NCBI GenBank assembly: GCA_025966335.1
Contig: JAICRS010000105.1
Span: 1 to 9,956 of the forward strand
DNA length: 9,956 nucleotides
DNA from: Nocardioidaceae bacterium
Lineage (GTDB): Bacteria > Actinomycetota > Actinomycetes > Propionibacteriales > Nocardioidaceae
Reading direction: 5' to 3'
Part shown: one piece after another, positions 5,081 through 9,956 of the stretch
How positions within the stretch are numbered: the first letter of the stretch is position 1
How the letters are laid out: each line of letters starts with the position of its first letter
Translations under genes and position numbers: made by a program
Notes under the pieces: generated by a model
Database searches by the model: none
The model's input: the letters and a program-made list of their open reading frames with translations, nothing else
Told to the model about the DNA's origin: nothing

Positions 5081-7027
5081 ATGATCAGCACTCTCCTCAT
5101 CGCCAACCGCGGCGAGATCGCGCTCCGGGTGATCCGGGCCGCCCAGCAGCTCGGCCTGCGCACGGTCGCGGTCTACTCCGACGCCGACCGGGAGGCTCCG
5201 CACGTGCGCGCCGCGGACACCGCGGTCCGGATCGGGCCCACCCCGGCCGCGGAGTCCTACCTGAGCATCGAGGCGATCCTCGAGGCGGCCCGCAAGACCG
5301 GTGCGGACGCGATCCACCCGGGCTACGGCTTCCTGTCCGAGCGAGCCCCGTTCGCGCAGGCGGTCACCGACGCCGGGCTGACCTTCGTCGGACCGACCGC
5401 CGAGGTGATGGAGCAGATGGGCCGCAAGGACACCGCCCGCGACATCGCGATCGCGGCCGGCGTACCCGTCGTCCCCTCCGCCGAGCTGTCAGGCGCCACG
5501 AACGCCCTGGCGATCACCGCGTCTGACACGTCGGTGGGGTACCCGCTGCTGGTCAAGGCGGCGGCGGGCGGTGGCGGCAAGGGGATGCGGATCGTCCGGG
5601 ACCCGGCCGACTTCGCCGAGGCCCTGGCCTCCGCGCAACGGGAGGCGCGCAGCGCCTTCGGCGACGACACGATCCTCGTCGAGCGGTACGTCGAGCACGG
5701 GCGCCATGTCGAGGTCCAGGTGCTCGCCGACCAGCACGGCAACGTGGTGCACCTGTTCGAGCGGGACTGCTCGTCGCAGCGCCGGCACCAGAAGGTGATC
5801 GAGGAGGCACCCGCCCCGACCATCTCCGAGGCCGTCCGGGCCGCGCTCACCGACTCGTCGGTGGCGCTGGCCAAGCAGGTCGGCTACACCAACGCGGGCA
5901 CCGTCGAGTTCCTGGTGGCCGGCGAGGAGGTGTTCTTCCTGGAGATGAACACCCGCCTCCAGGTCGAGCACCCGGTCACCGAGCTGGTCACCGGGCTGGA
6001 CCTGGTCCAGCTGCAGCTGCGGATCGCCGCCGGCGAGCCGCTGCCGTTCACCCAGGACGAGGTGACACTGACCGGGCACGCGATCGAGGCCCGGGTCTAC
6101 GCCGAGGACGCCTTCCACGGGTTCCTGCCGCAGGCCGGCGTCGCGGAGTCGGTGCGCTGGTCGCCCCGGTCCCGCAACGATGCCGCCCTGGAGTCGGGAC
6201 AGGAGGTCACCACGTCGTACGACCCGATGCTCGGGAAGGTGATCGTGTCCGGCCCCACCCGTGAGGCCGCCCGCCGCGCGCTGGTCACCGCGCTCGACGA
6301 CACCGCGATCCTCGGACTGACCACCAACCTCGGCTTCCTGCGCGCGCTCGCCGCCTCGGACGCGTTCCGTGACTGCGAGATCGACACCGCGTGGCTGGAC
6401 AGCCACCCCGACGCGATCCGGCCGCAGGGCGCCGAGACGGCCGCGGTCCTCGCCGCCTGGGCGCTCGCCAACGCCAGCGACGATGACCCGGTCCACCCCT
6501 TCGGCACCGGCGACGGCTGGCGGATGGCCGGTCCGGCGGCGCCGACCTCGGTGGAGCTCGTCGTCGACGGGGAGGACACCTTGTTCCAGGTGGACCCGGC
6601 TGGAATGGTGGTCGCCGCCGACCGCACCTGGCGGGTGCACCCGATCGCCTCCGACGAGGGGATGCTCCGCCTGGAGATCGACGACCTCGTGCACGAGGGC
6701 GCCATCCGGATCACGCCGCACCGGGTCGCGGTCGCGCACATCGGCAACACCTTCCGCTTCGAGCGGCCGGACGCGTTCGGCCCGGGCGGCGCCGGTGCCG
6801 GATCCGACGGGACCGTGGTGGCGCCCATGCCGGGCACCGTCCTGAACGTCACCGCGACGGTCGGTGAAGCGGTCGAGGAGGGCCAGGTGCTCGGCGTGCT
6901 GGAGGCGATGAAGATGGAGCTGGCGCTGAAGGCGCCGATCGCCGGAACCGTGACCGACGTGACCGCGGCCGTGGGCGACCAGGTGGCGCTCGGTGCGACC
7001 CTGTTCGTGGTGGAGGGAGAGGCGTGA
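5081..7027 (+). CDS. accA1: Methylcrotonyl-CoA carboxylase, biotin carboxylase/biotin carrier (alpha) subunit
   Basis: A 648-residue protein that carboxylates its own biotin using ATP and bicarbonate and hands CO2 to the beta subunit. Domains in order: biotin carboxylase N-domain (1-115, LIANRGEIALRVIRA; HPGYGFLSE 79-87), ATP-grasp domain (115-320) with glycine loop GGGGKGM (163-169), ERDCSSQRRHQKVIEEAPA (227-245) and EMNTRLQVEHPVTE (288-301), carboxylase C-domain (about 330-440), a BT-like linker region (about 450-565), and a biotinyl domain (about 575-646) with the biotinylated lysine K611 in LEAMKMELALKAP. A flexible G/A-rich hinge (567-574) precedes the biotinyl domain. The ATG at 5081 matches the family N-terminus. 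A GTG at 5069 overlaps the accD1 stop by four bases and would add MSPS; the choice is uncertain and translational coupling is likely either way. All catalytic motifs look intact. Confidence 0.95.
   Translation: MISTLLIANRGEIALRVIRAAQQLGLRTVAVYSDADREAPHVRAADTAVRIGPTPAAESYLSIEAILEAARKTGADAIHPGYGFLSERAPFAQAVTDAGLTFVGPTAEVMEQMGRKDTARDIAIAAGVPVVPSAELSGATNALAITASDTSVGYPLLVKAAAGGGGKGMRIVRDPADFAEALASAQREARSAFGDDTILVERYVEHGRHVEVQVLADQHGNVVHLFERDCSSQRRHQKVIEEAPAPTISEAVRAALTDSSVALAKQVGYTNAGTVEFLVAGEEVFFLEMNTRLQVEHPVTELVTGLDLVQLQLRIAAGEPLPFTQDEVTLTGHAIEARVYAEDAFHGFLPQAGVAESVRWSPRSRNDAALESGQEVTTSYDPMLGKVIVSGPTREAARRALVTALDDTAILGLTTNLGFLRALAASDAFRDCEIDTAWLDSHPDAIRPQGAETAAVLAAWALANASDDDPVHPFGTGDGWRMAGPAAPTSVELVVDGEDTLFQVDPAGMVVAADRTWRVHPIASDEGMLRLEIDDLVHEGAIRITPHRVAVAHIGNTFRFERPDAFGPGGAGAGSDGTVVAPMPGTVLNVTATVGEAVEEGQVLGVLEAMKMELALKAPIAGTVTDVTAAVGDQVALGATLFVVEGEA
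7012..7022 (+). promoter_or_regulatory. Ribosome-binding site of HMG-CoA lyase inside the accA1 3' end
   Basis: GGAGGGAGAGG is the strongest Shine-Dalgarno in the window. It lies within the last codons of accA1 and 4 bases before the ATG at 7027, supporting that start over the overlapping GTG at 7024. It shows the lyase is translated from the carboxylase operon mRNA. Confidence 0.7.
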
Positions 7028-7956
7028 TGCGACAGCCGCAGCCGGTGCGCGACGAGAGCCTGCCGTCGCAGGTGACGATCTACGAGGTCGGCCCCCGCGA
7101 CGGGCTGCAGAACGAGCAGACCGTCGTACCCCTCGACACCAAGGCCGAGTTCATCCGCCGGCTGGTGGCCGCCGGGCTGCCGATCGTGGAGGCGACCAGC
7201 TTCGTGCACCCGAAGTGGGTGCCGCAGCTCGCCGACGCCGCCGAGCTGATCGACCTCGTCGACCATGAGGGCCCGGTCCCGATGCCGGTGCTGGTGCCCA
7301 ACGAGCGGGGCCTGGACCGGGCGCTGGAGAAGGGCGTCAAGCACATCGCGATCTTCGGCAGTGCCACCGAGACCTTCGCCCGGCGCAACCTGAACCGCGC
7401 CCTCGACGAGCAGTTCGCGATGTTCGAGCCCACCGTCCGGCGGGCCCGCGAGGCCGGCCTGGACGTGCGTGCCTACGTGTCGATGTGCTTCGGCGACCCG
7501 TGGGAGGGCGAGGTCCCCGTCGACCAGGTGGTCACCGTCGGCAAGCGGCTGTTCGACCTCGGCGCCTCGCAGCTCTCGCTCGGCGACACGATCGGGGTCG
7601 GTACGGCGCACCAGGTGACCGCTCTGCTGCACGCGTTCGATGCGGCCGGCCTGGCCAAGGAGAGCCTGGCCGTGCACTTCCACGACACCTACGGCCAGGC
7701 GCTGTCCAACGCCTACGCCGCGCTGCAGGCCGGGATCACCACCTTCGACGCGTCCGCCGGCGGGCTCGGCGGCTGCCCCTACGCGGAGAGCGCCACCGGC
7801 AACCTGGCCACCGAGGACCTGGTCTGGCTGCTGCACGGGCTGGGTGTGCGGACCGGTGTGGACCTGACGGCACTGGTCGGGACCAGCGCCTGGATGGCCG
7901 AGCAGCTGGGCCGGCCGAGCCCCTCCCGGGTGGTTGCCGCGCTCGCCGGCGCCTGA
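7027..7956 (+). CDS. hmgL: Hydroxymethylglutaryl-CoA lyase
   Basis: A 309-residue TIM-barrel enzyme of the HMGL-like (DRE-metallolyase) family that cleaves 3-hydroxy-3-methylglutaryl-CoA to acetyl-CoA and acetoacetate, the last step of leucine breakdown. The signature EVGPRDGLQNE (20-30) supplies catalytic R25 and metal ligand D26. VEATSFVHPKWVPQLAD (54-70), the metal-binding HFHDTYGQALSNA (217-229; H217 and H219) and the mobile loop GGLGGCPYAESATGNLATED (245-264) with catalytic C250 follow. The AESATGN variant of the loop is, as I recall, usual in actinobacteria. The ATG at 7027 shares its A with the TGA of accA1 and has a strong Shine-Dalgarno. It ends the operon: the next gene is on the same strand 15 bp later but appears unrelated. 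The hydratase that makes HMG-CoA and isovaleryl-CoA dehydrogenase are not in the window. Confidence 0.95.
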   Translation: MRQPQPVRDESLPSQVTIYEVGPRDGLQNEQTVVPLDTKAEFIRRLVAAGLPIVEATSFVHPKWVPQLADAAELIDLVDHEGPVPMPVLVPNERGLDRALEKGVKHIAIFGSATETFARRNLNRALDEQFAMFEPTVRRAREAGLDVRAYVSMCFGDPWEGEVPVDQVVTVGKRLFDLGASQLSLGDTIGVGTAHQVTALLHAFDAAGLAKESLAVHFHDTYGQALSNAYAALQAGITTFDASAGGLGGCPYAESATGNLATEDLVWLLHGLGVRTGVDLTALVGTSAWMAEQLGRPSPSRVVAALAGA

Positions 7957-7958
7957 GG

Positions 7959-7964
7959 CACAAT
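7959..7964 (+). promoter_or_regulatory. Putative -10 box of the first sulfotransferase-like gene (leaderless)
   Basis: CACAAT, one base from TACAAT, sits directly after the hmgL stop and 7 bases before the ATG at 7972. TTGCCG at 7934-7939 is a possible -35 with a long 19-bp spacer. There is no Shine-Dalgarno before the ATG (the preceding bases are TTCCCCGC), so a leaderless transcript separate from the leucine operon is proposed. Confidence 0.4.
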
Positions 7965-7971
7965 TCCCCGC

Positions 7972-9057
7972 ATGAGTCGTGTCGTCTACATCCATGTCGG
8001 TGCACCGAAGACGGGGACGACCTATCTGCAGGACCGGCTGGCGCTGAACCGTTCCGCCCTGGCCGAGCACGGCATCCACTACCCGGCGCTGTCGGCCCGC
8101 GACGTCGACCACTTCCGCCCGGCACTGGACCTGATGGGGGCCGACTGGGGCGGTCCGTCCGGGCACGCCGACGGGCAGTGGGACGCGCTGGTCAAGAAGG
8201 TGCGCCGGCTCGACGGCACGGTGATCATCAGTCACGAGATCCTTTCGGCCGCCCCGGCGGACAAGGTCGCGCGGGCGATGCGTGACCTCGAGGACAGCGA
8301 GGTGCACGTCGTCTACTCCTCGCGCGACCTCGCCCGGCAGATCCCGGCGACCTGGCAGGAGAGCATCAAGCAACGACGGCGGTGGAGCTACTCGCGCTAC
8401 CTGAAGAAGCTGCAGGCGCAGCCGGACGCGTTCTTCTGGCGCTCCCAGGGGCTGCCCGGCGTGCTCGGCAGGTGGAGCGCCGGTCTGCCGCCGGAGCAGG
8501 TGCACGTGGTGACCGTGCCGCCGGCGGGCGCCTCGCAGGACCTGCTGTTCCACCGACTGTGCAAGGTCTTCGGCATCGACCCGGAGTGGGCCCCGGCGGC
8601 CAGTGAGCGCGACAACCCGTCGATGGGCGTCGCGGAGACGGCGGTCGTGCGGCAGCTGAACCGCCGCCTGCACCGCTCCGAGCTGACCTCGGACGAGCAC
8701 GCCGCGCTGGTGAAGAACCTGCTCGTGCACGACACCCTGGCGCGTCGCCCGGACCCGAACCGGGCCACGCTTCCGCCGCGGCTGTACCCCTGGGCCAACC
8801 AGGTGGCCGAGGAGTGGGTGGAGTGGATCGAGGGATCCGGCATCGACGTGGTCGGTGACGTCGAGGAGCTCCGGCCGGTGCCTCCGCCGGAGGATCAGGA
8901 GTGGCTGAACCCGGACCGGCCCGGCCGCAAGCAGACCCTGGACGCCGCCCTGGAGGCGCTTGCGGTGATGACCCAGGAGGCGGCCCGGCGGCCCGACCCG
9001 GAGCAGCAGCTCACCGGCAAGGTCAGCAAGGCGATGAAGTCCATCCGGGGACAGTGA
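7972..9057 (+). CDS. P-loop sulfotransferase-like protein (paralog 1)
   Basis: A 361-residue protein without signal peptide or membrane segment. It opens with YIHVGAPKTGTTYLQDRL (6-23), the 5'-phosphosulfate-binding loop of PAPS-dependent sulfotransferases (K13, T14, T16). VHVVYSSRDLARQIPATWQE (111-130) matches the 3'-phosphate-binding strand-helix, with R118 the likely ligand, and NPSMGVAE (215-222) resembles the later N-x-S PAPS contact. The HYP and DVDHF segments (36-48) may line the acceptor pocket. Residues 300-361 form a charged, Pro-rich tail after the conserved core. The acceptor is unknown; related actinobacterial proteins are mostly annotated only as sulfotransferase-family or hypothetical. 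A tandem paralog follows after 4 bp. No sulfate-activation, glycan or lipid gene is visible nearby to suggest a pathway. Fold assignment is good; sulfotransferase activity is inferred. Confidence 0.8.
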   Translation: MSRVVYIHVGAPKTGTTYLQDRLALNRSALAEHGIHYPALSARDVDHFRPALDLMGADWGGPSGHADGQWDALVKKVRRLDGTVIISHEILSAAPADKVARAMRDLEDSEVHVVYSSRDLARQIPATWQESIKQRRRWSYSRYLKKLQAQPDAFFWRSQGLPGVLGRWSAGLPPEQVHVVTVPPAGASQDLLFHRLCKVFGIDPEWAPAASERDNPSMGVAETAVVRQLNRRLHRSELTSDEHAALVKNLLVHDTLARRPDPNRATLPPRLYPWANQVAEEWVEWIEGSGIDVVGDVEELRPVPPPEDQEWLNPDRPGRKQTLDAALEALAVMTQEAARRPDPEQQLTGKVSKAMKSIRGQ

Positions 9058-9061
9058 TCCG

Positions 9062-9956
9062 ATGAGGCGCCGCGTGTACCTCCACATCGGGGCTCCGAAG
9101 ACCGGTACCAGCTACCTCCAGGACCGGCTCCGGCTCAACCGCGGCGAGCTCGCCGCCCACAACGTGCACTACCCGCTCGGGCCGCTCGGGCTGCCGTCGT
9201 CGCACTTCAAGCCCGCGCTGGACCTGATCGACCGGGACTGGGGCGGTGCCCGTGCCGATGCCGAGGGCGCCTGGCCCGCCCTGGTGCGCCGGGTCCGCCG
9301 CCTGCAGGGAACGGTGCTGGTCAGCCACGAGATCCTGGCCCCGGCGACACCGGAGCAGGTGGCGCGGGCGATGCGCGACCTGCGCGGCCGCGAGGTGCAC
9401 GTCGTCTACTCCGCCCGCGACCTCGCGCGTCAGGTGCCCGCGGCCTGGCAGGAGTCGGTGAAGCAGTACCAGACCCTGTCCTACAAGCGGTTCCTGGACC
9501 GGGTGCGGACCCAGTCGCCCGACCTGTGGTTCTGGCAGGCACAGGGACTGCCGGACGTGCTGACCCGATGGGGCGCCGACCTTCCGCCCGAGCGGATCCA
9601 CCTGGTCACCGTGCCGCAGTACGGCGCACCCGCCGACCTGCTGTGGCACCGGTTCTGTGAGGTGTTCGGGATCGACCCGGCGTGGGCACCCAAGGACAGC
9701 CCGCGCGGCAACACCTCGATGGGCGGCGCGGAGACCACGCTGGTGCGCCGTCTCAACAAGATGCTCCACCGGCGCGGCGTGTCCAGCACCGACCACCACG
9801 CGCTGGTCACCGAGCTGCTGGTGCACCAGCACCTGGCCCGGCGCACGAGGTCCGACCGCACCACATTGCCGCCGCGGATGTTCGGCTGGGCCGAGGAAAT
9901 CACCGGGCAGTGGATCGACTGGGTGCGCGGGTCGGGCATCGACGTGGTCGGCGACC
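9062..9956 (+). CDS. P-loop sulfotransferase-like protein (paralog 2, partial, cut by right edge)
   Basis: 298 codons, open to the window end, co-linear with the preceding paralog along the whole visible length. The same landmarks recur: YLHIGAPKTGTSYLQDRL (6-23; K13, T14), SHFKPALDLIDRDWGG (47-62), SHEILAP (88-94), VHVVYSARDLARQVPAAWQE (112-131; R119), NTSMGGAE (217-224) and the SGIDVVGD stretch (291-298). By comparison with paralog 1 about 60 residues of tail could remain, though that tail may differ. The ATG at 9062 is 4 bp after the previous stop. GGGGA (9047-9051) in the end of the upstream gene is a plausible Shine-Dalgarno with 10-base spacing, so the two are very probably co-transcribed. 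Acceptor unknown. Differences lie mainly in 37-48 and 133-165, where acceptor specificity could reside (inference). Confidence 0.8.
   Translation, partial: MRRRVYLHIGAPKTGTSYLQDRLRLNRGELAAHNVHYPLGPLGLPSSHFKPALDLIDRDWGGARADAEGAWPALVRRVRRLQGTVLVSHEILAPATPEQVARAMRDLRGREVHVVYSARDLARQVPAAWQESVKQYQTLSYKRFLDRVRTQSPDLWFWQAQGLPDVLTRWGADLPPERIHLVTVPQYGAPADLLWHRFCEVFGIDPAWAPKDSPRGNTSMGGAETTLVRRLNKMLHRRGVSSTDHHALVTELLVHQHLARRTRSDRTTLPPRMFGWAEEITGQWIDWVRGSGIDVVGD

Noticed and set aside
5489..6739. A 416-codon minus-strand frame opposite accA1
   Set aside because: Antisense shadow of a gene whose ATP-grasp motifs are intact; no domain features.
3495..7027. Acetyl/propionyl-CoA or geranyl-CoA carboxylase identity for the two-subunit enzyme
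   Set aside because: The beta-subunit motifs and the coupled HMG-CoA lyase point to methylcrotonyl-CoA carboxylase. No acyclic-terpene genes are nearby. Broader substrate use is possible but not shown.
6097..9087. A 996-codon open frame on the minus strand spanning the accA1 end, hmgL and paralog 1
   Set aside because: It runs antisense to three genes with intact catalytic motifs. It is rich in R, H, G, P and V with no recognisable domain, and is explained by the lack of stop codons in the antisense of G/C-biased codons.
1..9956. CRISPR array, tRNA/rRNA, insertion sequence, phage or toxin-antitoxin system
   Set aside because: I found no regularly spaced repeats, tRNA-like cloverleaf, transposase, integrase or small paired toxin-antitoxin frames. 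The only extended repeat is the paralogous sulfotransferase pair.

Overview
This window is high-GC DNA with strong G/C bias at third codon positions, GTG starts next to ATG starts, several apparently leaderless promoters, and a methylcrotonyl-CoA carboxylase pair of the AccD1/AccA1 type. Together these point to an actinobacterium. A Nocardioidaceae-like (Propionibacteriales) origin is my best guess but is not proven. It is ordinary chromosomal coding sequence, almost fully packed, with no gene-free stretch over 300 bases. I see no rRNA, tRNA, CRISPR array, insertion sequence, phage gene or plasmid function.

Left block (1-1563, minus strand): the N-terminal 331 residues of a 14-TM-type (DHA2) drug-efflux MFS transporter run off the left edge. 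Upstream of it on the same strand is a two-cysteine glutathione-peroxidase-family thiol peroxidase. The transporter's promoter is unusually legible: TTGGAC and TAAACT boxes 18 bp apart, with a perfect-arm 17-bp palindrome filling the spacer, and a GTG start about where transcription should begin. Centre-left (1660-2775, plus): a PLP-dependent class V aminotransferase of the alanine/serine-glyoxylate type, divergent from the peroxidase.

Core (2780-7956): a TetR-family repressor on the minus strand is divergent from a plus-strand operon. The operon encodes the carboxyltransferase (beta) and biotin carboxylase/biotin carrier (alpha) subunits of 3-methylcrotonyl-CoA carboxylase, then HMG-CoA lyase. 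It carries out the lower part of leucine catabolism: 3-methylcrotonyl-CoA to 3-methylglutaconyl-CoA, and, after a hydratase not encoded here, HMG-CoA to acetyl-CoA plus acetoacetate. Junctions in the operon are tight (8-bp gap or 4-bp overlap, then 1-bp overlap). Between repressor and operon lie two tandem 16-bp near-palindromes (GTTAAYGATCGWTAAC). They resemble the motif I remember for the short-chain acyl-CoA-responsive repressor AccR of Streptomyces, so a local feedback circuit is likely.

Right block (7972-9956, plus): two tandem, clearly paralogous P-loop sulfotransferase-like proteins of unknown substrate, 4 bp apart. The second is cut by the right edge. They follow HMG-CoA lyase by 15 bp but seem to have their own promoter, so they are probably a separate function. 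They are the least-characterised part of the window.
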